Positions 5,742 to 12,129 are shown, numbered from the stretch's first letter. The stretch: 12,276 bases of DNA from Streptomyces sp. NRRL S-37 (GCF_000721605.1 NZ_JOIZ01000048.1:1-12276); one strand, 5' to 3'. The notes: generated from the letters alone by a model not told the origin. A program made the numbers and translations.

Positions 5742-7355
5742 CTACCGCACGTCACCGGCGCGTCGCCCGCGCACCCCGGCGGCGACGGACCATCCCAGTC
5801 CGCCCGCGGCGACCAGGACGAGGGCGATCTCCGGGAGGATGCCGAGGCGGGTGGCGGGAGTCCGGGAGGTGCGCAGCGGCACTTCCTGCACCAGCGAGTC
5901 GGCGACGAACATGCCGGTCTTCTGCGTGATCTCCCCGTCGGGCATGATGACCGCGCTGACCCCGCTGGTCACCGGCACGGTGACGGCGCGGCTGTGCTCC
6001 ACGGCGCGGACCCGGGACATGGCGAGCTGCTGGTAGGTCATCTCGCTGCGGCCGAACGTGGCGTTGTTGCTGGGCACCGAGATCAGCTGGGCGCCGGCGG
6101 TGACCGTGTCGCGCACCGCCCAGTCGAAGGCGGCCTCGTAGCAGGTGACCAGGCCGACGCCGGCGCCGTTCATGGTGAAGACGCCCGGTTCGCCGCCCCG
6201 GCTGAAGTCACGGCTGACCATCGACGTCCAGTTCTCGTTGATCGCCCCCACCAGGGAGCGCAGCGGGAGGTACTCACCGAACGGCTGGATCTGCCGTTTG
6301 TCGTAGGTGTCGACGGGGCCCTTCTCCGGGTCCCAGAGGATCTGCTCGTTGAGCAGCTCGCCGTCCCTGTCGACCACGCCGCCGACCGAGACGGGCGCGC
6401 CGATGGCCTTGGCCGCCTTGTCGATGACGGTGCGCGCGTCGGGGTTGGTGAAGGGGTCGATGTCGGAGGAGTTCTCCGGCCACAGCACGATGTCGGGGCG
6501 CTCGGCCTTGCCGGCCGCGACGTCGGCGGCCAGGCGCTCCGTCTCCCGCGCGTGGTAGTCGAGGACCGCGCGCCGCTGGGAGTTGAAGTCGAGGCCGAGG
6601 CGGGGCACGTTCCCCTGGATGACGGCGACGGTCACGGTGCCGGCCTCGGCCTTGTCGCTGACCAGCGACCGGGCGGCGAGGGCGGCCACCAGCGGTACGG
6701 CGACGCTCAGCACGCCGACGGCCGCCGCGGCCCGCCGTACGGTCCCGGTGCGCCGGGCCCGCAGGGTCAGCCGGACGGTCTCGTACAGGCCGAAGCCGCA
6801 CAGCACGACGGCGAAGCCCAGTACGGGGGTGCCGCCGAGCGCGGCGAGCGGCAGGAAGACACCGTCCGCCTGGCCGAACGCGATCTTGCCCCAGGGGAAG
6901 CCGCTGAACGGTATACGCGCGCGTACCGCCTCGCCGGCGATCCACAGCGCCGCCGCCCACACCGGCCACCCGGGGAGTTTCGACACCGCGGCGACGCCCG
7001 CGCCGACCAGTGCGACGAAGACCGCCTCGATCACCACGAGGGCGATCCACGGGCCGGGGCCGACCTCCACACCGGTCCACACCAGCAGCGGCAGCAGGAA
7101 GCCGAGGCCGAAGAGGTAGCCGAGGCCGAGCGCCGCCTTCCAGCTCCGGCCGCGCAGCACCCAGCCGAGGACGGCGAAGGCGGGCAGGGCCAGCCACCAC
7201 AGGGTGCGCGGCGGGAAGCTGACGTAGAGGAGCAGGCCCGAGAGCGCGGCTGCGGCGGCCGGGAGGAGGCGCACCAGCCGCCCGCCCCGCGCCGGGGGCG
7301 CGGTCTGCGGCGGCATCGGGTCCGACTCGTCGACGGAGGTTGCGGTGACGGTCAC
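5742..7355 (-). CDS. lnt: Apolipoprotein N-acyltransferase
   Basis: A 537-residue membrane enzyme that adds the third acyl chain to the N-terminal Cys of diacylated lipoproteins. An N-terminal set of about seven transmembrane helices (roughly 28-230, including PFSGFPWGKIAFGQ at 149-162) is followed by an extracytoplasmic nitrilase domain (about 240-475) and one C-terminal helix (507-527). The catalytic triad is visible: Glu294 in LWPENSSD, Lys353 in YDKRQIQPFGEYLP and Cys405 in VTCYEAAF. The conserved QGNVPR is at 247-252. Length is near that of E. coli Lnt (about 510). Streptomyces usually carry two Lnt homologues; which one this is cannot be told here. The start is GTG 7355, with TAGACT 6 nt upstream and no Shine-Dalgarno; Met14 is an alternative. 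No Dol-P-Man synthase (Ppm1) gene, its partner in mycobacteria, is adjacent. Confidence 0.95.
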   Translation of the reverse strand: MTVTATSVDESDPMPPQTAPPARGGRLVRLLPAAAAALSGLLLYVSFPPRTLWWLALPAFAVLGWVLRGRSWKAALGLGYLFGLGFLLPLLVWTGVEVGPGPWIALVVIEAVFVALVGAGVAAVSKLPGWPVWAAALWIAGEAVRARIPFSGFPWGKIAFGQADGVFLPLAALGGTPVLGFAVVLCGFGLYETVRLTLRARRTGTVRRAAAAVGVLSVAVPLVAALAARSLVSDKAEAGTVTVAVIQGNVPRLGLDFNSQRRAVLDYHARETERLAADVAAGKAERPDIVLWPENSSDIDPFTNPDARTVIDKAAKAIGAPVSVGGVVDRDGELLNEQILWDPEKGPVDTYDKRQIQPFGEYLPLRSLVGAINENWTSMVSRDFSRGGEPGVFTMNGAGVGLVTCYEAAFDWAVRDTVTAGAQLISVPSNNATFGRSEMTYQQLAMSRVRAVEHSRAVTVPVTSGVSAVIMPDGEITQKTGMFVADSLVQEVPLRTSRTPATRLGILPEIALVLVAAGGLGWSVAAGVRGRRAGDVR

Positions 7356-7361
7356 TCCGGG

Positions 7362-7367
7362 AGTCTA
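7362..7367 (-). promoter_or_regulatory. -10 hexamer TAGACT of lnt, leaderless arrangement
   Basis: TAGACT ends 6 nt before GTG 7355. A perfect 6-bp inverted repeat, GCCGAC-AGCACG-GTCGGC, lies at 7385-7402, over the expected -35 region, and could be an operator or chance in GC-rich DNA. Confidence 0.5.
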
Positions 7368-7451
7368 CGGCGCGTGACCTGGCGGCCGACAGCACGGTCG
7401 GCGGGGTGCGGGACGCCGGGCGGACCCTCGCCGCCGCGGGTGCGCGGGGCG

Positions 7452-7480
7452 CCTCCCGGATCCTTGAGGCACCGGGGAGG
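7452..7480 (-). terminator. Stem-loop CCTCCCCGG/CCGGGAGG after the membrane-protein gene
   Basis: On the minus strand, CCTCCCCGG and CCGGGAGG form an 8-bp stem with one bulged C and a 12-nt loop. It lies 23 bp beyond the stop of the membrane-protein gene (7504) and about 95 bp before the lnt start, where an intrinsic terminator would be expected. The rest of 7368-7503 shows no gene. Confidence 0.4.
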
Positions 7481-7503
7481 CAGGACCGCCCGCGGCCGCG
7501 CGG

Positions 7504-8037
7504 TCAGTGTTTGCGGGGGCGGAGGCGGTCCCGGATGACCGTCACCGCCGCTTCCGCGTCGTCCACCGTCACCGTGAAGGTGTGGCCGTCCCACAGGCGC
7601 AGGATGATGCCCTCGCCGCGGCGTACGACGACCGCTGTGCCCTTCTCGGGGCGCCAGCGGTATCCCCAGCCGCCCCAGTGCCGCGGGGTGACGTGCGGGG
7701 CGAACTCCGCGCCCGCGACGTGCGAGAGCGGGATGCGGCGGCGGGGCACGCCGATGTGACCGCAGCGCACCTCCAGATGCTCCTCGTCGACCCGCAGCGC
7801 GACGTGCACGAAGGCGAGGGTGCCGAACAGGACCAGCAGCCCGGCGGCGATGCAGCCGACGACGGCCATGGCCAGCGGCGCGATGCCGGACGTCCACGGG
7901 GAGTCGACGGCCAGCGCGATGCCGAGCGCCAGGCAGGCGACGCCGATCAGCGCCAGGAACCACTGGAAGCGGTTGGTCGCGCGACCGGTCCAGACCTCGG
8001 AGTACGGGGCGTGCTCGCCGTGGCGGTGGTCCCTCAT
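7504..8037 (-). CDS. Small two-helix membrane protein of unknown function
   Basis: A 177-residue protein that I do not recognise with certainty. A short charged N-terminus (MRDHRHGEHAPYSEVWTGRA) leads into two transmembrane helices at about 26-44 and 52-80, with only a short turn between them. The C-terminal half (82-177) is soluble and beta-rich, resembling the PH-like domains seen in many small actinobacterial membrane proteins. Its striking stretch is HVTPRHWGGWGYRWRPEKGTAVVV (by position, 115-138), then GEGIILRLWDG (141-151). Both termini are probably cytoplasmic. Its neighbours, the racemase and lnt, are envelope-related, so an envelope role is possible but unproven. The start ATG 8037 has no Shine-Dalgarno; TAACCT stands 7 nt upstream. 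Confidence 0.8.
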   Translation of the reverse strand: MRDHRHGEHAPYSEVWTGRATNRFQWFLALIGVACLALGIALAVDSPWTSGIAPLAMAVVGCIAAGLLVLFGTLAFVHVALRVDEEHLEVRCGHIGVPRRRIPLSHVAGAEFAPHVTPRHWGGWGYRWRPEKGTAVVVRRGEGIILRLWDGHTFTVTVDDAEAAVTVIRDRLRPRKH

Positions 8038-8044
8038 GGATCCG

Positions 8045-8050
8045 AGGTTA
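8045..8050 (-). promoter_or_regulatory. -10 hexamer TAACCT of the membrane-protein gene, leaderless arrangement
   Basis: TAACCT ends 7 nt before ATG 8037, in the 50-bp gap after the racemase stop. It overlaps a 6-bp inverted repeat, CGAGGT (8043-8048) and ACCTCG (8072-8077), which may be coincidental or a weak terminator of the racemase transcript. Confidence 0.5.
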
Positions 8051-8087
8051 CTCAGAATCCGCTCCGCGGGTACCTCGTGGCGCAGTG

Positions 8088-8882
8088 TTACTGGGCCGTC
8101 CGGGCGGCGGCGGTGTGCCGCAGCAGCCGGCCCTCCGCGTAGGTGAGGGCGGCCGTGGGCAGCGCGCCCTCGCGCCCGCTCAGCAGCACCGTCAGGGTGC
8201 CGCTCGCCGGCGCCTGGGGGGCGGGCTGCTCACCGAGGCGGCGCAGGGCCTGGGCGGCCACCGCTCCGGCGGAGCCGTGCAGGGCGAGCGGCGGGCGGCC
8301 GGGGCGCTGCACGGCGGCCCGGATGCGCTCGGCGACCAGTTCGTAGTGGGTGCAGCCCAGGACGACGGTCGTCACGTCGTCCGGGGTGAGCTCGGCGGCC
8401 GCGGCGACGGCGGCGTCGATCGCCGTCTCGTCCGCGCGCTCCACCGCCTCGGCCAGCCCCCAGCACGGCACCTCGGTGACGGTGACGCCGTCGGCGAAGT
8501 TCTCGATCAGGTCCCGCTGGTAGGGGCTGCCGGTCGTGGCCGGTGTGGCCCAGATCGCCAGCGGTCCGCCGCCGGCCGCGGCCGGTTTGATCGCCGGGAC
8601 GGTGCCGATGACCGGCAGGCCGGGCTCGAGGCGGGCCCGCAGGGCGGTGAGGGCGTGCACCGTGGCGGTGTTGCAGCCGACGATCAGCGCGTCGGGGCGG
8701 TACGCGGCGGCCGCCTCGGCGACGGCGAGGGCACGCCCGGTGAGGTCCTCCGGGGTTCTGGGCCCCCAGGGCATGCCGTCGGGGTCGAGGGAGAGGACGA
8801 GATCGGCGTCGGGGCGCAGACGCCGTACCGCGGCGGTGGCCGCCAGCAGCCCGATTCCGGAGTCCATGAGCGCGATCTTCAC
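8088..8882 (-). CDS. MurI-like glutamate/aspartate racemase family protein
   Basis: A 264-residue cytosolic member of the cofactor-independent Asp/Glu racemase superfamily. Both catalytic cysteines are present: Cys70 in GCNTAT and Cys177 in GCTHY, with the N-terminal Asp-Ser of DSGIGLL at 7-13. Canonical MurI has DSGVGGL there, so the second Gly is Leu in this protein. If a glutamate racemase, it would make D-glutamate for peptidoglycan. Streptomyces normally have another, more canonical murI elsewhere, so this may be a paralogue with a different amino-acid or hydantoin-like substrate. The start is GTG 8882, with TATCGT 6 nt upstream and no Shine-Dalgarno. The stop is TAA. It is divergent from the glycosyltransferase gene, with 58 bp between starts. 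The family is certain, the exact substrate is not. Confidence 0.85.
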   Translation of the reverse strand: MKIALMDSGIGLLAATAAVRRLRPDADLVLSLDPDGMPWGPRTPEDLTGRALAVAEAAAAYRPDALIVGCNTATVHALTALRARLEPGLPVIGTVPAIKPAAAGGGPLAIWATPATTGSPYQRDLIENFADGVTVTEVPCWGLAEAVERADETAIDAAVAAAAELTPDDVTTVVLGCTHYELVAERIRAAVQRPGRPPLALHGSAGAVAAQALRRLGEQPAPQAPASGTLTVLLSGREGALPTAALTYAEGRLLRHTAAARTAQ

Positions 8883-8888
8883 CCGGCC

Positions 8889-8894
8889 ACGATA
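8889..8894 (-). promoter_or_regulatory. -10 hexamer TATCGT of the racemase, leaderless arrangement
   Basis: TATCGT ends 6 nt before GTG 8882. It lies in the 58-bp divergent gap shared with the glycosyltransferase promoter, so the two promoters must nearly overlap. Confidence 0.45.
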
Positions 8895-8927
8895 GACGAT
8901 GAGCCGCTTCGGGCCCCTGTCGTGGGG

Positions 8928-8933
8928 CAGACT
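8928..8933 (+). promoter_or_regulatory. Possible -10 CAGACT for the glycosyltransferase
   Basis: CAGACT, a weaker match to TAnnnT, ends 7 nt before GTG 8941. It mirrors the spacing at the leaderless starts on the other strand and helps favour 8941 over the ATG at 8899. Confidence 0.3.
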
Positions 8934-8940
8934 GCGGCAG

Positions 8941-10116
8941 GTGAGCGCCGTTGTGTGGAGTGCCGCCGGATCACTCGCCGCCTGGTGGTGGCTGCTGTTC
9001 TGCCAGGGCTTCTTCTGGCGTACGGATGTGCGACTCCCGCCGTCCCGCGACCCGGGGACCTGGCCGTCGGTGTGTGTCGTGGTCCCCGCGCGGGACGAGG
9101 CGGCGGTGCTGCCCGCGAGCCTGCCCTCGCTGCTCGCCCAGGACTATCCGGGCCGGGCCGAGGTCTTTCTCGTCGACGACGGCAGCACGGACGGCACCGG
9201 GGAGCTCGCGCGGGAGCTCGCGGACCGGCACGGCGGGCTGCCGCTCACGGTGGGCTCTCCGGGTGAGCCGCCCGCCGGCTGGACCGGCAAGCTGTGGGCG
9301 GTGCGGCACGGCATGGGGCTGGCCCGCGCGCGTGACCCCGAGTACCTGCTGCTGACGGACGCCGACATCGCGCACGCCCCGGACAGTCTGCGCCGGCTGG
9401 TGGCGGCGGCCCGTACCGGGGGGTTCGACATCGTCTCGCAGATGGCGCGGCTGCGGGTGGCGAGCCTCTGGGAACGCCTGGTCGTACCGGCGTTCGTCTA
9501 CTTCTTCGCACAGTTGTACCCGTTCCGCCGGATCGGGCGGGAGGGGACCCGTACGGCCGCCGCGGCGGGCGGCTGTGTGCTGCTGCGCACCGAGGCGGCC
9601 GGGCGGGCGCGGGTCCCGGACGCGATCCGGCAGGCCGTCATCGACGACGTGGCGTTCGCCCGCGCGGTGAAGCGGAGCGGCGGACGGGTCTGGCTGGGGC
9701 TCGCGGACCGGGTGGACAGCGTGCGTCCGTATCCGCGGCTGCGCGACCTGTGGCGCATGGTGGCACGGAGCGCGTACGCGCAGCTGCGGCACAGCCCGGT
9801 GCTGCTGGCCGGTACGGTCGCCGGGCTGGCGCTGGTGTACCTGGTGCCGCCCGTCGCGGTGATCGTGGGCGCGGTGACGGGGAGCGGGACGGCGGCGGTC
9901 CTCGGTGCGGCGGCCTGGCTGGTGATGTCGGGGACGTACGTGCCGATGCTCCGGTACTACCGGCAACCGCTGTGGCTCGCTCCCCTGCTGCCGTTCACCG
10001 CGTTCCTGTACCTGCTGATGACGGTGGACTCGGCGGTGCGGCACCACCGGGGGCGCGGTGCGGCCTGGAAGGGCCGCACCTACACACGTCCGGACGCCGT
10101 GCCGGACGAGGGCTGA
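8941..10116 (+). CDS. HpnB-like family 2 membrane glycosyltransferase
   Basis: A 391-residue integral membrane glycosyltransferase. One N-terminal helix (about 4-22) precedes a GT-A domain with PARDEA (49-54), LVDDGSTDGT (77-86), TDADI (139-143) and DDVAFARAVKRSGG (235-248). Three C-terminal helices follow (about 288-312, 316-338, 345-362), ending in RGAAWKGRTYTRP, the tail typical of the hopene-associated HpnB group. By family, it should transfer a sugar from an activated donor to a lipid or hopanoid-like acceptor at the membrane. No squalene-hopene genes are in the window, so the acceptor is open. I chose GTG 8941 because family members begin just before the first helix; an in-frame ATG at 8899 would add 14 polar residues and has no ribosome binding site. 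It converges on the TerD gene with 7 bp between stops. Confidence 0.85.
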   Translation: MSAVVWSAAGSLAAWWWLLFCQGFFWRTDVRLPPSRDPGTWPSVCVVVPARDEAAVLPASLPSLLAQDYPGRAEVFLVDDGSTDGTGELARELADRHGGLPLTVGSPGEPPAGWTGKLWAVRHGMGLARARDPEYLLLTDADIAHAPDSLRRLVAAARTGGFDIVSQMARLRVASLWERLVVPAFVYFFAQLYPFRRIGREGTRTAAAAGGCVLLRTEAAGRARVPDAIRQAVIDDVAFARAVKRSGGRVWLGLADRVDSVRPYPRLRDLWRMVARSAYAQLRHSPVLLAGTVAGLALVYLVPPVAVIVGAVTGSGTAAVLGAAAWLVMSGTYVPMLRYYRQPLWLAPLLPFTAFLYLLMTVDSAVRHHRGRGAAWKGRTYTRPDAVPDEG

Positions 10117-10125
10117 ACGGCCCTC
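10108..10125. terminator. Hairpin GAGGGC-N6-GCCCTC spanning both convergent stop codons
   Basis: A perfect 6-bp inverted repeat with a 6-nt loop contains the glycosyltransferase stop (10114-10116) and overlaps the TerD-gene stop (10124-10126). With only 7 bp between the two genes, it is the only visible candidate for a shared terminator. The stem is short, so transcripts may read into each other's 3' ends. Confidence 0.4.
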
Positions 10126-11404
10126 ACTTGCGGCCGGGGGTCCAGTTCATGCCCCACCCGTAGGCGTGGTCGACGGTGCGCTGCGGGCTCACTCCGCGCT
10201 CGGGGACCAGGTAGCGGGCCTCGCGCTGGACGACGAGCTCGCCGCCGCCGGTGTTGGTGATCAGGGCGAGCGCGCACACCGTCGAGGGGACGGTGCACTC
10301 GTCGAGGGAGAAGTCGATCGGCGCGCCGTGCTGCGGCCGGAGCGTGACCGTGGCGTGCAGGTCGGCGAAGGAGCGGGCGCCCTCGTAGATGGTGACGAAG
10401 ACGAGGACGCGCCGGAGGAGGTGCTTGTGGTCGAGGTTGACGGTGAGGTTCTCGCCGTTCGCCGCGGCACCGGTGCGGTCGTCGCCGTCCAGGTGGATGA
10501 AAGGGGGCTGGTGCAGTGCGCCGAAGGCGTTGCCGAGGGCCTGGACGACGCCCTTGCGTCCGTCGGTGAGTTCGTACAGGGCGCACAGGTCGAGGTCGAG
10601 ATCGGAGTGCAGGGCGACCGGGCGGCCCAGCTTGCCGGCCCAGCCCGAGAACTGCTTGCGGACCTCCCAGTTGAGGTTCACGTGCAGGGCGCCCGACGTG
10701 CCGCCCTGCTTGGTCAGGGAGACGGAGGGGGCCGCCTTGGTGAGCGTCACCTTCGTCAGCCGGACCGGCGCGGGGGGAGCGGACGGCGGGGGCGGTGCGA
10801 CCGGAGGGGACAGGGTGACCGGGGGCGTGACGGGCGGCACCGGGGGCGCGGGGGCGGCGGGCGCCGCGGGGGCGTGCTGCGGCTCGTCCACCGTGATGCC
10901 GTAGTCGGTGGCGAGGCCCTCGAGTCCGCTGCTGTAGCCCTGGCCGACGGCGCGGAACTTCCAGGCACCCTGGCGCCGGTAGAACTCGCCGAGGACGAAC
11001 GCCGTCTCGGTGGTCGCGCCCGTGCTGTCGAAGCGGGCCGCCACGGTGCCGTTCGCGGCGTCCTTGACCTCGATGTACAGGTCCTGGACCTGTCCGAACG
11101 TGCCGCCGTCGCAGGAGGCGGCCAGGATCACCGTCTCGATGCCGGGCTCCACGCGCGTGAGGTCGACGAGCAGGGTGTCGGTGGCCCGCCCTCCCGCGTC
11201 CCGCTTGCCCTCGTGGCGCACGGCGCCGGAGGCGTGGGCGGGCTGGTTGTAGAAGACGAAGTCGTCGTCGGAGCGGACCTTCCCGCCGGTCAGCAGGAGG
11301 GCCGAGGCGTCCGCGTCGGGTACGCCGGGGCCGGAGCGCCGGCCCACGTCCACCCGTAGTGCCGTCGTCGGCACCGGTGTGTTCGATCCCTTCGGCATTG
11401 ACAT
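10124..11404 (-). CDS. Two-domain TerD/TerA-like tellurium-resistance-family protein
   Basis: A 426-residue soluble protein. Residues 1-175 form a TerD domain: MSMPKGSNTPVP, the acidic Ca2+-binding type stretch SDDDFVFYNQP (45-55), TDTLLVDLTRVEPGIETVILAAS and TTETAFVLGEFYRRQGAWKFRAVGQGYSSGL (by position, 131-161). A Pro-rich linker (177-214) follows. Residues 215-426 resemble TerA: LTKVTLTKAAPSVSLTKQGG, SDLDLDLCALYEL (267-279), HLDGDDRTG (304-312) and the end DHAYGWGMNWTPGRK. TerD-family proteins bind calcium and belong to stress-response ter systems; tellurite resistance is the historical label, not the demonstrated role of every member. I chose ATG 11404, where the family N-terminus begins, over an upstream in-frame start at 11449. 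A G-rich GGGGGCGG stands just before it. It diverges from the small Pro/Tyr-rich gene across a palindrome-rich region. Confidence 0.9.
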   Translation of the reverse strand: MSMPKGSNTPVPTTALRVDVGRRSGPGVPDADASALLLTGGKVRSDDDFVFYNQPAHASGAVRHEGKRDAGGRATDTLLVDLTRVEPGIETVILAASCDGGTFGQVQDLYIEVKDAANGTVAARFDSTGATTETAFVLGEFYRRQGAWKFRAVGQGYSSGLEGLATDYGITVDEPQHAPAAPAAPAPPVPPVTPPVTLSPPVAPPPPSAPPAPVRLTKVTLTKAAPSVSLTKQGGTSGALHVNLNWEVRKQFSGWAGKLGRPVALHSDLDLDLCALYELTDGRKGVVQALGNAFGALHQPPFIHLDGDDRTGAAANGENLTVNLDHKHLLRRVLVFVTIYEGARSFADLHATVTLRPQHGAPIDFSLDECTVPSTVCALALITNTGGGELVVQREARYLVPERGVSPQRTVDHAYGWGMNWTPGRK

Positions 11405-11680
11405 GTCCGCCCCCATCACGGGTCGCCGCGCCGGGCCGGGACCCGGCATCCGTCGGTGTTCGTGCGCACAACTTATTCCCCCGCGCGGGGAACTCCCACG
11501 GGGAGTGCGCGGGAACCGGTGGCCAACCGCCGGTAACCCGTCCGGAACTCGGCCTTTACACGAAATACGCCTGCCGATGCGTCCGTTTTCCGTAAGTTCG
11601 CTCGCATTGGGGATCCCCGGTCACACCGGGCACGGAAAACAACCCTCTTATCGGTCTCCCCAACCAGCACATCGTGGGCT
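11405..11680. promoter_or_regulatory. Palindrome-rich divergent regulatory region between the TerD-type and Pro/Tyr-rich genes
   Basis: About 290 bp separate the two divergent starts. The region is more AT-rich than its flanks and contains four kinds of inverted repeat: CCCCGCGCGGGG (11479-11490); ACTCCC-ACG-GGGAGT (11492-11506); GGGGATCCCC (11609-11618) followed by CCCGGT-CAC-ACCGGG (11616-11630); and an outer pair GTTTTCCGT (11585-11593) / ACGGAAAAC (11632-11640). A possible -10 for the TerD gene on the minus strand is TAAGTT (11475-11470), without a good -35. Frames that read through here (for example plus-strand 11379-11693) have no family support. Confidence 0.5.
11585..11640. repeat. 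Nested inverted repeats with 9-bp outer arms
   Basis: GTTTTCCGT at 11585-11593 is exactly complementary to ACGGAAAAC at 11632-11640. The 38-nt interior holds the palindrome GGGGATCCCC and the overlapping repeat CCCGGT-CAC-ACCGGG. It lies 54-109 bp upstream of the start at 11694. It could be a cooperative operator, an RNA structure of a longer transcript, or a terminator for leftover upstream transcription. Confidence 0.6.
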
Positions 11681-11686
11681 TAACTT
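11681..11686 (+). promoter_or_regulatory. -10 hexamer TAACTT of the Pro/Tyr-rich gene, leaderless arrangement
   Basis: TAACTT ends 7 nt before ATG 11694, and no Shine-Dalgarno is present. This fixes the likely start at 11694 rather than at upstream in-frame codons near 11379. Confidence 0.5.
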
Positions 11687-11693
11687 ATGTGCC

Positions 11694-12122
11694 ATGACCT
11701 CCCCCCGCTCCACTTATGGCGGCGGCTACTACTCCGCTGCCTTCCCGGACACCCCGATCTACGACTCCCTCGTGGCCGAGCGGGGTACCCCGCAGATCGC
11801 CCCGATCCGGGTCCCCGCCGCGTACGAGGCGCCGGCCGGCCATCTGCCCGCCCTCCCCTCGGCGTTGCCCGCCCTCCCGGCGGCCCCGTCCCAGCCCTCC
11901 TACGGCTACCCGCAGATGCCGCAGCCCGCCCCGTTGCAGCAGGCGCCCGCGGCGTACATCCCGCAGCAGGCGACCGCGCCGCGCGGCTACCCCGGCCCCC
12001 AGCCGCAGCCGCCGCGTCCGGTTCCGCCCGCGGGCTACGAGGCGATGCGCCCCGCGGCTCCGCGGCCGGGTCCCGCTCCCTACCAGGACCCGTACAACAG
12101 TCAGCAGTACCGCGGGTACTGA
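11694..12122 (+). CDS. Small Pro/Tyr-rich protein, function unknown
   Basis: A 142-residue protein with two visible parts. The first 45 or so residues (MTSPRSTYGGGYYSAAFPDT, then PIYDSLVAERGTPQIAPIRV) are of ordinary complexity. I recall very similar N-termini in a conserved Streptomyces family of unknown function (possibly DUF6643, from memory and unchecked). The rest is low complexity, dominated by Pro, Ala, Gln and Tyr: by my count 34 Pro (about 24%) and 14 Tyr in the whole protein, ending in YNSQQYRGY. No signal peptide or transmembrane helix is visible, so it is probably cytoplasmic, disordered and possibly prone to self-association or SH3/WW-like partner binding. It is transcribed divergently from the TerD-type gene, which itself has a Pro-rich linker. 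A long inverted-repeat terminator follows its stop. Confidence 0.75.
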   Translation: MTSPRSTYGGGYYSAAFPDTPIYDSLVAERGTPQIAPIRVPAAYEAPAGHLPALPSALPALPAAPSQPSYGYPQMPQPAPLQQAPAAYIPQQATAPRGYPGPQPQPPRPVPPAGYEAMRPAAPRPGPAPYQDPYNSQQYRGY

Positions 12123-12129
12123 GCCTGCC

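Noticed and set aside
8043..8077. CGAGGT/ACCTCG inverted repeat as terminator of the racemase gene
   Set aside because: Six base pairs with a loop of more than 20 nt, overlapping a -10 hexamer; too weak to call as a terminator.
8899..8940. ATG at 8899 as glycosyltransferase start
   Set aside because: It would add 14 polar residues before the first helix, has no ribosome binding site or -10 at leaderless distance, and lies inside the racemase promoter region.
10800..10880. Repetitive GC-rich stretch in the TerD-type gene as a DNA repeat or CRISPR-like array
   Set aside because: It encodes the Pro-rich linker (residues 177-214) in frame. The repetition is a consequence of Pro and Ala codons.
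11405..11449. Longer start for the TerD-type protein (MPGPGPARRPVMGAD)
   Set aside because: TerD domains begin at the MSMPKG-type motif, so the ATG at 11404 is preferred.
11379..11693. In-frame 5' extension of the Pro/Tyr-rich protein
   Set aside because: The extension reads through the palindrome-rich region, has no family resemblance, and ATG 11694 has its own -10 hexamer.
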